A stretch of DNA of 64,000 bases, from positions 62,001-126,000 of the forward strand of contig JADJRV010000001.1 in assembly GCA_016712045.1 (NCBI GenBank), in the 5' to 3' direction. The notes beneath the pieces were generated by a model. It was not told the origin of the DNA, did not search any database, and saw nothing but the letters and a program-made list of their open reading frames with translations. Below, one piece after another: positions 1 to 10,187 of this stretch (position 1 is its first letter; every line of letters starts with the position of its first letter). Position numbers and translations under genes: made by a program. The DNA is from Chloracidobacterium sp. (lineage in GTDB: Bacteria > Acidobacteriota > Blastocatellia > Pyrinomonadales > Pyrinomonadaceae).

Positions 1-1
1 C

Positions 2-1446
2 ACACCAACACCTAACGCCAGTTATAGCCTTACACTTCGTGTAAAGATACAGAATCAGCCCGGTAAACTCGGCGAGATCACCACGGCCATCGGCAAGGCC
101 GGGGGCGATATTGAGGGTATCGACATCGTCAGCGTCGGCAAAGATTATCTGGTCCGCGACATTACGGTAAATGCCGCGAGCGAGCATCACGCTAAAGAGA
201 TCGTTGATTCGGTACAAAGTATTGACGGCGTCGAGGTCGCAAACGTCAGCGACCGCACGTTTTTGATGCATCTCGGCGGCAAGATCGAGGTTACGTCGAA
301 AATGCAGCTCAAGACCCGCTCGGACCTGTCGATGGCATACACCCGGGCGTCGCCCGCATCTGCGAAGCCATCGCCAAAGACCCCGAAAAGGCCTATAACC
401 TGACCATTAAAAAGAACATGGTCGCCGTCGTATCTGATGGAACCGCCGTGCTGGGCTTGGGCGACATCGGCCCCGCCGCAGCGATGCCCGTGATGGAGGG
501 CAAGTGTCAGCTGTTCAAAGAATTTGGCGGCGTCGATGCGTTTCCGATCTGCCTGAACACCAAGGACCCGCACGAGATCATCGAGACGATCAAAAATATC
601 TCGGTGGCGTTTGGCGGGATAAATCTTGAGGACATCTCGGCCCCGCGTTGCTTTGAGATCGAGGAGCGTTTGAAAGAAGAGCTTGATATTCCGGTGTTTC
701 ACGACGACCAGCACGGCACCGCCGTTGTCGTGCTTGCCGCCCTCATCAATGCTCTCAAGATCACCGGCAAGCGGATGGAGGACATCAAGCTTGTCGTCAA
801 CGGCATCGGAGCAGCGGGTGTTGCGTGCAGCAAGATCGTGATGGCCGCCGGTGTGAAAAACATCATCGGCTGCGACACGACCGGTGCGATATACGAGGGC
901 CGCAAAGAGAATATGAACTGGGTCAAGGATTGGTACGCACGCAACACCAACCCCGACAATGAGCAAGGCACCGTACACGAGGTCATCAAGGGTGCGGACG
1001 TTTTCTTTGGATTGTCGGCCCCTAACCTGCTGACGCCCGCCGACCTCGACACGATGGCAAAAGACCCGATCGTCTTTGCGATGTCTAACCCGACCCCCGA
1101 GATCATGCCCGAGGACGCCGCCGGACACGTCGCCGTAATGGCGACCGGGCGCTCGGACTATCCGAATCAGATCAACAACGTGCTCTGCTTTCCCGGCATC
1201 TTTCGCGGAGCTTTGAATTGCAGGGCTTCGCGGATCAACGAGGCGATGAAACTCGCCGCCGCCCACGCCATTGCCAACATCATTGGCCCCGACGAACTGC
1301 ACCCCGACTACATCATCCCGTCGGTCTTTGACCGCCGAGTCGCCGAGGCAGTTGCTCAAAAGGTCGAAGAGGCGGCGTACGAAACGGGCGTCGCACGGCG
1401 TCACCGCTCGACGGCAGATTCCGAATTTTCGGCTGCTCCTTATTAA
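2..1446 (+). CDS. Malic enzyme with N-terminal ACT domain, 5' partial, one frameshift
   Basis: Oxidatively decarboxylates malate to pyruvate with NAD(P). Reading from base 2 gives an ACT-like regulatory domain ([20 protein letters not shown], about residues 17-36), then the start of the malic domain ([17 protein letters not shown]). At 341-347 (ACCCGGG) the frame breaks. The next frame continues at once with [40 protein letters not shown], the HDDQHGTA segment and the nucleotide-binding motif [11 protein letters not shown]. One missing C in the C run restores the whole protein, so a sequencing error is more likely than a pseudogene. The beginning lies outside the window. The family is certain; NAD versus NADP preference cannot be read. 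Confidence 0.9.
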
Positions 1447-1497
1447 AATACGTAACTAATACAAACTGCCGGCCGAGGGTCTGTTAACATTCAATAG

Positions 1498-2166
1498 ATG
1501 CGGACAGTGATCAAAGAAAGATATCACCTGCTGGGCGTTGAGGAGGTTGCCAATGCCATCACTCACGGCCTCGGCCTTTTGCTAAGCATCGTGGGGTTTG
1601 TCTTTGTGGTTACAATGGCGGCGCTCAGCGGCGACCGTTGGCAGATAGGCTGTGCGGTCGTTTACGGCACTTCGCTCGTCGCGCTATACGCCGCATCTAC
1701 GCTTTATCACACCGCCGTCGGCGAAAAGGCAAAGCTCCGGCTACAGCTCGTCGATCATTGCTGTATTTATTTGCTGATAGCAGGTAGTTATACCCCGTTC
1801 GCACTGATCCCCTTGCGAAACGGCATCGGGCCGTATTTGTTTACGTTTGCGTGGGCGTTTGCGGCGGTCGGGATATCGATGAAGCTGTTTATGAACGTGC
1901 GTTCGGGGCCGCTGTCAGCGATCACTTACTTGCTGATGGGTTGGGTCGGACTCGTGGCCGTCCAGCCGCTGTATGAAACAGTCGGATTTGTGCCGATGGC
2001 TCTGATCGTCGCGGGCGGCGTCAGCTATACGTTGGGGACGATCTTTTTCGGCTGGCACAGTCTGAAGCACCACCACGCCATCTGGCATATCTTCGTCCTC
2101 GGCGGCAGCGTGCTGCATTTTATCGCCATCGCCGGTTACATCATTCCCTACACGACAAACTTATAA
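1498..2166 (+). CDS. Hemolysin III / PAQR-family membrane protein
   Basis: A 222-residue integral membrane protein with about seven hydrophobic helices. Family signatures are visible: E..NAITHG near residue 16, STLYHT near residue 67, and HHAIWHIFV near residue 191; these His and Ser residues form the presumed metal site of the PAQR/hemolysin III fold. Despite the name, most bacterial members have no shown haemolytic role, and membrane lipid homeostasis is often proposed. Its last 19 bases overlap the convergent response-regulator gene. The family call is strong; the substrate is unknown. Confidence 0.85.
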   Translation: MRTVIKERYHLLGVEEVANAITHGLGLLLSIVGFVFVVTMAALSGDRWQIGCAVVYGTSLVALYAASTLYHTAVGEKAKLRLQLVDHCCIYLLIAGSYTPFALIPLRNGIGPYLFTFAWAFAAVGISMKLFMNVRSGPLSAITYLLMGWVGLVAVQPLYETVGFVPMALIVAGGVSYTLGTIFFGWHSLKHHHAIWHIFVLGGSVLHFIAIAGYIIPYTTNL

Positions 2167-2831
2167 CCCATGCCATGCACGGTCTGGATAAACTGCGGAT
2201 GACGCGGATTTTCCTCCAGCTTTTGCCGTAGCCATGCGATATGCACGTCAACCGTGCGCGTCGTCGGCATCGCGTCGTAGCCCCAGACAGCGTCAAGCAG
2301 ATCGTCACGCGAATGGACGGTGCCGCGATTTTCGATAAAAAACTGCAGCAGCCTAAACTCCATCGCCGACAGATCGACAGGCGTGTTGTTGCGAGTGACC
2401 TCAGCCTTCTTAAAATCGATACCGATATCGCCGAAGCGAAACGCTCCGTTAACCGCCGTGTCTGCTTTCCCGGGCGAGCGCCGCAGCAACGCCTCAACTC
2501 GTGCGAGCAGTTCGATCACCTCAAAAGGCTTTGTCAGATAATCGTCGGCACCAAGTTTGAGCCCGAGCACCTTATCGATCGTCTCGCCCTTTGCGGTTAG
2601 CATCAAGATCGGCGTTGAGACGCCCTTTTGCCGCAGGTCGCGGCACACATCGTAGCCATTCTTTTTCGGGAGCATTACGTCTAGGATGATGAGGTCAAAG
2701 GATTCGGAGGACGCGAGATCATATCCCTCTTTACCGTCTACCGCCGAGACCACATCAAAACCCTCGCTCGCCAGACGGTCCGTGAGTGTGATTATGAGGC
2801 CTTTTTCATCTTCGACTAGTAGGATCTTCAT
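2148..2831 (-). CDS. OmpR/PhoB-family response regulator
   Basis: A 227-residue two-component response regulator. The receiver domain (1-120) has acidic pair E7/D8, phospho-acceptor D51 (LIILDVMLP), T79 and K101 (TKPF). A winged-helix DNA-binding domain follows (about 128-227) with the typical RTVDVHIAWLRQKLE and GMGYKFV ends. It starts four bases inside the end of the upstream kinase gene (ATGA overlap), so the two are co-translated and very probably cognate partners. The target genes are unknown; the divergently transcribed exported protein at 5157 is a natural candidate. Confidence 0.93.
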   Translation of the reverse strand: MKILLVEDEKGLIITLTDRLASEGFDVVSAVDGKEGYDLASSESFDLIILDVMLPKKNGYDVCRDLRQKGVSTPILMLTAKGETIDKVLGLKLGADDYLTKPFEVIELLARVEALLRRSPGKADTAVNGAFRFGDIGIDFKKAEVTRNNTPVDLSAMEFRLLQFFIENRGTVHSRDDLLDAVWGYDAMPTTRTVDVHIAWLRQKLEENPRHPQFIQTVHGMGYKFVV

Positions 2832-4633
2832 ACCGGCAATTCGATCGTAAACGTACTTCCTTTCCCCGGTTCGCTCGACGCCATGGCCTTTCCGCCGTGG
2901 GCTTCGACGATCTGTTTTACGAGCGATAATCCCAGCCCGTTACCGTGGATCTGAGCGTCGACGACCTCTCGTGAACGGTAAAACGGCTCAAACACCTGCC
3001 GCAGGTCGCTTTTCGAGATGCCGATACCCTCGTCCTCGACCGAGATCTTGATGTTGCCACCGCCATTCTCCGCGTTTACACGCACTTTTGTGCCGCCGTT
3101 ACTATATTTGGCCGAGTTGATGAGAAGATTTTGCACCGCTTGTGTCAGAGCGTTTTTGTCAGCGTTGATCGACGGCAACGCCGCGATATTTGTCTCAACA
3201 GCAATACTTTTTTCGTCGATCAGCGGGCGGCATGCTTCGATTGCATCGGTTATGACCTCGCTGACGGCCGTCTCAGCAAGCGTGTATTTCTTTTTGCCCG
3301 AGTTGGCCCCCGCAAAATCAAGTATCTGCTCGACCATGCCCGATAGCTTGCGACCCTCGCCTTTGATCAGATCGCCGTAACGCGACACTTGGCCATCCTC
3401 TTTTGCAACGCCGTCGGCTAGATTTTCGCCCGCAGAATAGATGACCGCGAGCGGTGTGCGAAATTCGTGCGACACGCTCGAGACAAAATCGACCTGCCGC
3501 TGGGCCGTTCGTTTAACCAGCTGGGCCGAAATGATGATGGCAACGATCGCACACGCGAGCAAAAACAATAGGCCAAATCCGATGGCCAAATTTCGCCGCA
3601 GATTGGACGCGGTAAATGCATCGAGCGAACCATAAACATGTTGGACATTCAACGTCCAAGGGCTGTCACCGGGGCGATCCGAAGTAGTTGTCGTGGCGGT
3701 AAAAACCGACGTTCGCGGCAAGCCCTCTTTCTTGATCTCGATCTTTACACCACCGTCTTTATTAGTATTTGACTCGATGCGGTTAAAGCTGTGCGTCTCG
3801 ACCTTTTGGCTGACCATTACATCCGACCGGCGTTCGCCGATCTTGTCCATAAGGTCTTTGTTCGCATAAAAGATAAAGTTGTCCGGTGCGACATTAAAGA
3901 GTGGTACCGTCGCGTCGCGGGCGTCGCCGCTCACAGATTGAAAAACGCTCGCGCCAGCCTTGTCCGTCACCGACGCCCGAAACTCATTGTCGGCAAAGTA
4001 TTTCGCCGTCAGGTCACGCAATATATTGTCTTTGAGTATCGTCGGGTCGAGTTTTATCGCCAGATAGCCAACCGTCGGCGGCATCGCGATCGAGGGCGGA
4101 TTGTCCGGCGACGGCGTGCGGATCATGATCGGCCCCGCAGTTTTCTGCCCTTCGCTATGGATCGGCAACAGTAGAGTGTAAATATCAGATTGGACCGCCC
4201 GGAAATTTTTACTGTCGGCAAAACGCTTGCGTAGATCGACGATCTCACCATTTTCTTCGACCGGAACGAACGTTCGAGAACCGCGATCATATTTTAGCGA
4301 AACCGCATTTGCCCCCGTTTCGAGAAAATGGAACCCAGTGATCAACTCCGGATACGCCGTCTTTTCACGCCAATAATCGTATCTCTCATTAAACGCCAAC
4401 CAGTCTTTTTTTGCCCAAGTATCTGGCCCCGTTTGAAAATTAAAGTACGAATTTTGTATCTCCCGATTAAAATCCATCGCAAACCGTTCGGCCTGTTCCT
4501 GAACACGGCGATGGGCTTTTTCATTGTCAGATTCGCTGATCTGCCGCAGCCAGCGGTATTGCAACGCGCCCGAAAGCACGAGCAATCCGGTAAGCCCGGC
4601 GATCAATAAAATTGTAGTCCATGATCGATTCAT
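2828..4633 (-). CDS. Membrane sensor histidine kinase
   Basis: A 601-residue histidine kinase, partner of the response regulator that follows. TM1 is at about 6-24 and TM2 at about 348-372, enclosing a periplasmic sensor domain of about 320 residues that I cannot assign to a family. No clear HAMP follows TM2. The HisKA helix carries phospho-His389 (VSSVSHEFRTPLAVI). The HATPase_c domain shows the N box (NLLINSAKYS, 502-511), G1 (DEGIGI, 534-539) and G2 (GNGLGLSL, 564-571). The signal sensed is unknown. The promoter region upstream is damaged by the G/C tract at 4791-5097. Confidence 0.92.
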   Translation of the reverse strand: MNRSWTTILLIAGLTGLLVLSGALQYRWLRQISESDNEKAHRRVQEQAERFAMDFNREIQNSYFNFQTGPDTWAKKDWLAFNERYDYWREKTAYPELITGFHFLETGANAVSLKYDRGSRTFVPVEENGEIVDLRKRFADSKNFRAVQSDIYTLLLPIHSEGQKTAGPIMIRTPSPDNPPSIAMPPTVGYLAIKLDPTILKDNILRDLTAKYFADNEFRASVTDKAGASVFQSVSGDARDATVPLFNVAPDNFIFYANKDLMDKIGERRSDVMVSQKVETHSFNRIESNTNKDGGVKIEIKKEGLPRTSVFTATTTTSDRPGDSPWTLNVQHVYGSLDAFTASNLRRNLAIGFGLLFLLACAIVAIIISAQLVKRTAQRQVDFVSSVSHEFRTPLAVIYSAGENLADGVAKEDGQVSRYGDLIKGEGRKLSGMVEQILDFAGANSGKKKYTLAETAVSEVITDAIEACRPLIDEKSIAVETNIAALPSINADKNALTQAVQNLLINSAKYSNGGTKVRVNAENGGGNIKISVEDEGIGISKSDLRQVFEPFYRSREVVDAQIHGNGLGLSLVKQIVEAHGGKAMASSEPGKGSTFTIELPV

Positions 4634-4790
4634 CGAGATTCATTATTCCTTTTTCCGATTTCCCTTGTCTATCGTTTTTCGCGACATTTTACATCCTTAA
4701 CAATTTCTTTGCGTTCTCTTAATCACCTGGAATCGAGGCTGGGTATCCATGTTCGATCTATCCAGGTGTCGGATGAGGGTTCCGGCGGGA

Positions 4791-5097
<307 letters not shown>

Positions 5098-5156
5098 TTG
5101 TCGTGATTGGTTGAAACAGTTGAAGCAATAATGTACAAACAACGGAGGTAAGTATT

Positions 5157-6389
5157 ATGAAACGATTTATATTTTCAATTTTATGTGTGTCGGTGTTTTT
5201 CATCGTCGTCGGTTCGTTGGTCGAGAGGACCGGTGCCAAATTCAAATCTGACGAAAAGGCGCTCGCATTGATCGCCAAAGCTCGTCAGGCCATCGGCGGT
5301 GATGCCGCCGTCAGCAGCGTCCAGAGCATGGTCATCGTCGGCAAAACGACCCGTCAGATGAAGCTCAACGGTGTCTCCCAACCGCAGGAAGGCGAGACAG
5401 AGATCGCCCTGCAGTTTCCGGACAAAATGTCGCGAACGATGAAAATGGGACACGGCGCCCCTAATGGCGACGCTGTCAAGATCTTTGACAAGCAGGTCGA
5501 TGTCGTCGTAGTTGGTGGTGACAAAGACAATATTAGAGTCAAGATCGACGGTGCCGGCCACGGCGAAGGAACCGGAGCAAACATCTCAAAAAAGATCATC
5601 GTCAAAAAAGATGACGGGACCGTTTTGGAGCTGACCGGAGCCGATGCCGATAAATGGATCGCCGAGCATCCGGGCGTTCCGGGCGAAAAGCACGTCATCA
5701 TCAAAAAAGGCGATGGGGATGTCCAGGAGTTTAAAACCAACACTTCGGACAAGGTCATTGTCCGCGGCGGCAATGGCGGCAACGCAACGTTTACGACAAA
5801 GGACGGCAAAATCTTTGACATTCAGACGAACGACCACATGATTATGCGTACCGCCGGCGGCCACGGCGATGCGGCACGTCACAACGACCTGCTCCGTCTC
5901 ACGCTCAGCCTGCTGCTGACCGCTCCACAGGGCATGGATGTTGAGTACACTTATGGCGGCACCGGCGACGTTGACGGCAGATCGTGCAACATTGTTCTCG
6001 CGTCATTTGGCGGCCAGTCGTACAAACTTTATCTCGACGGTGGATCAAATCTGCCGGTGATGATGAGCTACACAGGTATGCGAATGCCGCAGATGTTCAC
6101 AGTCAAACTCGACCCGGCAAGCGCCGGCGGCGATGCGGTCAAAGACAAAATGGTCTTTACCCAAAAGATCGATGGCCCCGATGCAAAGTCGGCTGAGTTT
6201 CAGGTGAGATTTTCGGACTATCGCTCGACGGGCGGCGTGCAGCTTCCATACAAATGGACGCAGACAGCCGGCGGCGAAGCGGACGAGACATTTGACGTCA
6301 CAAGCTATGACATCAATCCGGCAAATATCGCGGATAGATTTAAGGGGCAGAAAGTGATGGTCAGAATGAAAAAGCCAGAAGACAAGTAA
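5157..6389 (+). CDS. Exported protein, possibly LolA-like fold, function unknown
   Basis: A 410-residue protein with a signal peptide (MKRFIFSILCVSVFFIVVG). The start is supported by GGAGG at 5144-5148, nine bases before ATG. The N-terminal part (ALALIAKARQAIGGDAAVSS, then strands around 45-100) resembles the beginning of outer-membrane lipoprotein-sorting (LolA-like) proteins of Acidobacteria. The middle is rich in Gly, Lys and Asp; the C-terminal third (about 290-400) again looks like a beta sheet reading a substrate groove (YRSTGGVQLPYKW). It is transcribed away from the two-component pair, which may control it. The LolA link is a resemblance judged by eye, not proven. Confidence 0.6.
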   Translation: MKRFIFSILCVSVFFIVVGSLVERTGAKFKSDEKALALIAKARQAIGGDAAVSSVQSMVIVGKTTRQMKLNGVSQPQEGETEIALQFPDKMSRTMKMGHGAPNGDAVKIFDKQVDVVVVGGDKDNIRVKIDGAGHGEGTGANISKKIIVKKDDGTVLELTGADADKWIAEHPGVPGEKHVIIKKGDGDVQEFKTNTSDKVIVRGGNGGNATFTTKDGKIFDIQTNDHMIMRTAGGHGDAARHNDLLRLTLSLLLTAPQGMDVEYTYGGTGDVDGRSCNIVLASFGGQSYKLYLDGGSNLPVMMSYTGMRMPQMFTVKLDPASAGGDAVKDKMVFTQKIDGPDAKSAEFQVRFSDYRSTGGVQLPYKWTQTAGGEADETFDVTSYDINPANIADRFKGQKVMVRMKKPEDK

Positions 6390-6413
6390 CCGCTAAAAAA
6401 CGCGGAAAGTACT

Positions 6414-6455
6414 AAAAAAGGCAGAGGCGTGATAATCGTTTCTGCCTTTTCTTTT
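6414..6455. terminator. Bidirectional rho-independent terminator between convergent genes
   Basis: Inverted repeat AAAAAGGCAGA / TCTGCCTTTT followed by a T-rich stretch on both strands, lying between the exported protein (+) and ypdA (-). It is nested in a longer imperfect inverted repeat (about 6390-6485) made from AACGCGGAAAGTACT and AGTATCTTTCGCGTT, a layout shared with other intergenic repeats of this window. Confidence 0.75.
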
Positions 6456-6492
6456 ATTTAGTATCTTTCGCGTTTTTCGCGGTTAATCTCTT

Positions 6493-7479
6493 TTAGTTTG
6501 GGACGAGCAATTTCGACGCATCGATCGCACCCTTGATATGCCGCTGATGCGTAAAGTGTCCGGCGACATACACGCCCGGGACGTTCGTCTCAAATGTTTC
6601 GGGGTCGTAAACAGGCACTTCGCCGCCCTTGCCTTGCTCGGTCTCGACCCCGAGATTGTTGAGCATCGTAAGATCAGCATCCGAGCCGATCAGCACAAAA
6701 ACCACATCATTTGGCAGCACAACGCGATCGCCGTTCTCATTTTCAAGCTCGACCTCGCCCTCGCGGATCTCCACAACCTTGCCCAAGAAGAAAAGATTCA
6801 GGCAATGCTGTTTTAACTCATTTTCAAGCGGCTCTTTGACCCAATACTTGATACAGCCCTGTTTCGGATCGGTGCTTTCCCAATCGTCGCGAAAGATCGC
6901 CAGCGTCGTCTCGGCTCCCTCTTGTGCCAAAAACAACGCCGCCTCCCCCGCCGAATTCCCGCCGCCAATGATCAACGCACGCTTTTTGACCCACGGATAC
7001 GTCTCGCGAAACATCTCATGCACCTTTGGCAGATCTTCGCCCGGAACATTTAGCTTGCGCGGATAGTCCATCGCACCGATCGCGAATAGTACATTACGAG
7101 ACTCATAAATACCTTTGTCGGTCACAACTTCAAACGAGCTGGCATCTTCCGGATCTTCATTCCGCACCCCGCAATCCGCACTCCGCACTTCCACCACCGT
7201 TTCCCCGGTCTGCACATTCAGGTCGTGCTCAAGCACAAATCGAACATAATACGAAAGCAGTTCTTCGCGAGTAGGTTTTTCACGAGCCGGATCAAGCCCG
7301 CCGTCTTCGAACTCAAGCTCGTTCGTCGTCGAGAAAACCGTCAGCCCGACCGGATAGTTGTAGATCGTATTGCCGATCAGCCCTTTTTCGATGACCAAAT
7401 AGTCGAGGCCAGCTTTTTTAGCTTCGTACGCGGCCATTATTCCTGCCGGCCCGGCACCGATGATTATGAGATCGTACAT
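6493..7479 (-). CDS. ypdA: YpdA-family FAD-dependent bacillithiol disulfide reductase (putative)
   Basis: A 328-residue flavoprotein of the thioredoxin-reductase-like group. The N-terminal FAD motif is DLIIIGAGPAGIMAAYEAKK (residues 3-22); a second dinucleotide motif for NADPH is ALIIGGGNSAGEAALFLAQE (about 169-188); the C-terminal GVYVAGHFT closes the FAD site. There is no CxxC redox pair as in thioredoxin reductase, which fits the YpdA (Bdr) family that reduces oxidised bacillithiol. The early segment IGNTIYNYPVGLTVFSTTNE also fits that family. It overlaps the end of the small upstream gene by 16 bases. No bacillithiol synthesis gene is in the window, so the substrate is inferred. Confidence 0.8.
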   Translation of the reverse strand: MYDLIIIGAGPAGIMAAYEAKKAGLDYLVIEKGLIGNTIYNYPVGLTVFSTTNELEFEDGGLDPAREKPTREELLSYYVRFVLEHDLNVQTGETVVEVRSADCGVRNEDPEDASSFEVVTDKGIYESRNVLFAIGAMDYPRKLNVPGEDLPKVHEMFRETYPWVKKRALIIGGGNSAGEAALFLAQEGAETTLAIFRDDWESTDPKQGCIKYWVKEPLENELKQHCLNLFFLGKVVEIREGEVELENENGDRVVLPNDVVFVLIGSDADLTMLNNLGVETEQGKGGEVPVYDPETFETNVPGVYVAGHFTHQRHIKGAIDASKLLVPN

Positions 7480-7751
7480 TTTGTGATTTTCGAGTTTTTT
7501 GATCCTGTTTCGAGAGCCTTTAAAACCTCAGTCAGCTTTTCGATCTGAGCATGCGCGATCCCAAGTTCCCGTTTTGATTCGAGATACTTCTGCCATTCGC
7601 CGGTGGCGGTGAGGGCTTTGAGCGTGTCTTCGTCGAGCGCGTGCGACATCACGACGAGCAGATCGCTGAGCGCTTCGTGGCCGTCGAGGAGCGATTGGAT
7701 AATGGTGTACGCGAGCTTTGCGTTTGGCAGATCGATGTCGAGGTCTTGCAT
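7464..7751 (-). CDS. Small protein of unknown function upstream of ypdA
   Basis: A 95-residue soluble, helix-rich protein (MQDLDIDLPNAKLAYTIIQS at the start, then a long charged helix with LESKRELGIAHAQIEKLTEV). I prefer the ATG at 7749-7751; the sequence just upstream holds the intergenic word CCACAGAGGCCACAGAGAACAC, which is a repeat and not coding. The gene overlaps ypdA by 16 bases and is therefore likely translated with it. I do not recognise the family. The alternative is that it is a short regulator or a partner of the reductase, but nothing in the sequence says so. Confidence 0.55.
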   Translation of the reverse strand: MQDLDIDLPNAKLAYTIIQSLLDGHEALSDLLVVMSHALDEDTLKALTATGEWQKYLESKRELGIAHAQIEKLTEVLKALETGSKNSKITKCTIS

Positions 7752-7797
7752 AATTCGAAGAGATTTTACCACAGAGGCCACAGAGAACACGGAAAGA

Positions 7798-8781
7798 TCA
7801 GGTTAAGAACGGCAGATCCGCAACAGTAGCGGTAACATCTCCTATCCTCAATTCAGTGCCGGTTGCCAAATAGTCGTAACGAACGAACGCGAGGGCGATC
7901 GTTTTACCAAGTTTTGGCGAGAATGTAACGGATGTAATACGTCCGGCGTTTTTGCCGTCGGCGGTCGCTAATTCGGTCCCAACAAGCTGGCCGCCCGCTG
8001 ACGCAGGCGGTTCTGACAGAACCACCCCTGTTAACCTCTTTGCGACGTGCCCGCGAAAATGGATGCGGGCAATGATCTCCTGTCCGATATAGCAGCCTTT
8101 GTTATATGAGATGAGGCTATCGATCCCGAGTTCGGGGACGATGGTCGTCTCATCCATATCAACGCCGTATTTGGGCGTTCCGGATTCGATGCGGAGGGTT
8201 TCGTAAAGCTCTTCAGAAATTTCAATGGACCCAGCGCCTTCGAGGGCATGGCGGAGAGTTTCGCCACTATCGATTGGCATGAAGCTATTGGCGGAAGCGG
8301 TCGATTTGTAGAAGATGCCACCTCCCCCTGATGTAACGGGTTCGTCACCGAACATTTCAAAATATCGATATTGCTCCGACAGATCCTCAACAAAAAAATC
8401 CCCCGCAAACGTAAAACGAAACAGATTTTGATAAACCTTTTCCCGCGTCGCGTCTTCAGTTTCGAATAGATATTTATCACCCTGCCTTAGCACCCGCACG
8501 ACCGCGAGCAAACGCCCTTGTGCGTTTGGAAATGCAGCGAGCATTTGCTGGCCGTCCTCGAGCGTTTTCATGTCGTTCGATATCAGGCCGTCGAGGAATT
8601 GGACGGCCTCTTTACCCCAGACGGCGATCAGGCCACGCTTTTGTTCGTAAAAGCCGTTGCCGCCGGATCGGATGTGGTTGTATGTTGTTCGTTTTCGGTG
8701 CCGCGTCCCGCTCAGGGGGTTCCGTTTGCTACAATACTCTTTTACTTTATAACGTCGATTCGCATTTATACAATGAGCCAA
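7798..8781 (-). CDS. ygfZ: Folate-binding YgfZ-type protein (GcvT-like)
   Basis: Related to aminomethyltransferase; members of this family bind folate and help Fe-S cluster assembly or repair. The diagnostic motif is KGCYIGQEIIARIHFRGHVA. The N-terminal part (GLIAVWGKEAVQFLDGLISN, MLAAFPNAQGRLLAVVRVL) is a standard YgfZ/GcvT fold. It is divergent from mrp and next to an IscA-type gene, which fits a cluster of Fe-S biogenesis genes. The start is not resolved: homology begins near 8680, yet the only usual start codon in frame is a TTG at 8781 that would overlap the mrp start. A small sequence error or a rare start near 8690 are both possible. Confidence 0.82.
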   Translation of the reverse strand: MAHCINANRRYKVKEYCSKRNPLSGTRHRKRTTYNHIRSGGNGFYEQKRGLIAVWGKEAVQFLDGLISNDMKTLEDGQQMLAAFPNAQGRLLAVVRVLRQGDKYLFETEDATREKVYQNLFRFTFAGDFFVEDLSEQYRYFEMFGDEPVTSGGGGIFYKSTASANSFMPIDSGETLRHALEGAGSIEISEELYETLRIESGTPKYGVDMDETTIVPELGIDSLISYNKGCYIGQEIIARIHFRGHVAKRLTGVVLSEPPASAGGQLVGTELATADGKNAGRITSVTFSPKLGKTIALAFVRYDYLATGTELRIGDVTATVADLPFLT

Positions 8782-9822
8782 ATATCAGCAGAGTTAGTAC
8801 TCGAATCCCTCAAACAGATCATCGATCCCGATCTAAAAAAAGACATCGTCACGCTCGGGTTTATTCATAATCTTGAGGTCTCCGGCGGTGATGTGTCGTT
8901 CACGATCATGCTCACGACGCCGGCGTGTCCGGTCAAAGAGCAGATGGAATCCGACGCTCAACGCATCGTCTCCGCACTCGAAGGCGTAACCAGCGTCGCC
9001 GTCAAGATGGACGCCGAGGTGCCGCAGGGACGCGGGCTGTCAAACAACCTGACCATCGAGGGCGTCAAAAATATCATCGCCGTATCAAGCGGCAAAGGCG
9101 GTGTCGGCAAATCGACCGTCGCCGTCAATCTCGCGGTTGCGCTTGCTGCCGACGGAGCCAAGGTCGGCATCATGGACGCCGACGTTTACGGGCCAAACGT
9201 CCCGATGATGCTCGGCACCGGTTACGGCCAGCCCGATGTCGTCGAAAACAAACTGATCCCGATAAAGGCGCACGGCGTCAAGATGATCTCGATGGCCGTG
9301 CTCGTGCCGCCCGATAAACCGATGATCCTTCGCGGCCCGATGCTTCACGGCGTCGTGCGTCAATTTTTGGCGGATGTGAACTGGGGCGAACTCGATTATC
9401 TGATCGTCGACATGCCGCCGGGAACGGGTGATGTGCAGCTTTCGCTCGCGCAGCTTGTTCCGGTTCAAGGAGCTGTCCTTGTAACGACACCGCAGGAAGT
9501 TTCGCTGTCTGACGTACGCCGTGCGGTCAAGATGTTCGAACAGGTCAACGTGCCGGTGCTCGGCGTGATCGAAAATATGTCCTATTTTATCGCCCCCGAC
9601 ACCGGAAATCGCTACGAGATATTCGGTCGCGGCGGCGGCCAGAGCCTCTGCGACGAATACGGCCTCAATTTCCTCGGCGAAGTGCCGCTCGGAATGGAAG
9701 TCCGCGAAGCCGGCGACACCGGCATCCCGGTCGTCATCGGATCGCCCGATTCTCCACAAGCCGCCGCGTTTCGCCACGTTGCCGAAGAAGTCGCCAGACA
9801 AGTTTCGATCGAAGCGATGAAA
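8773..9822 (+). CDS. mrp: Mrp/ApbC P-loop Fe-S cluster carrier, C-terminus lost in a G tract
   Basis: An ATPase that carries Fe-S clusters to target proteins. ATG at 8773 starts a DUF59 domain (about 1-85, with TTPACPVKEQ) followed by a deviant Walker A (GKGGVGKST, 107-115), the Walker B region YLIVDMPPGTGDVQLSLAQL and the IFGRGGG segment. The usual CxxC that bridges a cluster between subunits is missing: the position reads YFIAPDTGNRYEIFG. About 350 residues are readable, close to full family length; the end runs into the artefactual tract at 9824 and its stop codon is not visible. The IscA-family gene downstream supports the role. Confidence 0.9.
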
Positions 9823-9823
9823 C

Positions 9824-10082
<259 letters not shown>

Positions 10083-10187
10083 ATTTAGAAAGCTTGTTTA
10101 TTTTGATCTGTCGTTTAATATTGATTTTATAGTAAGGATTCGTTTGCTACGGATCCTAAGTTCATATTGAGGAGTACTTAAATTATT

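Noticed and set aside
187..1404. Long open frame on the minus strand over the malic enzyme
   Set aside because: It is a shadow of GC-rich codon use; the plus strand carries clear malic enzyme motifs over the same region.
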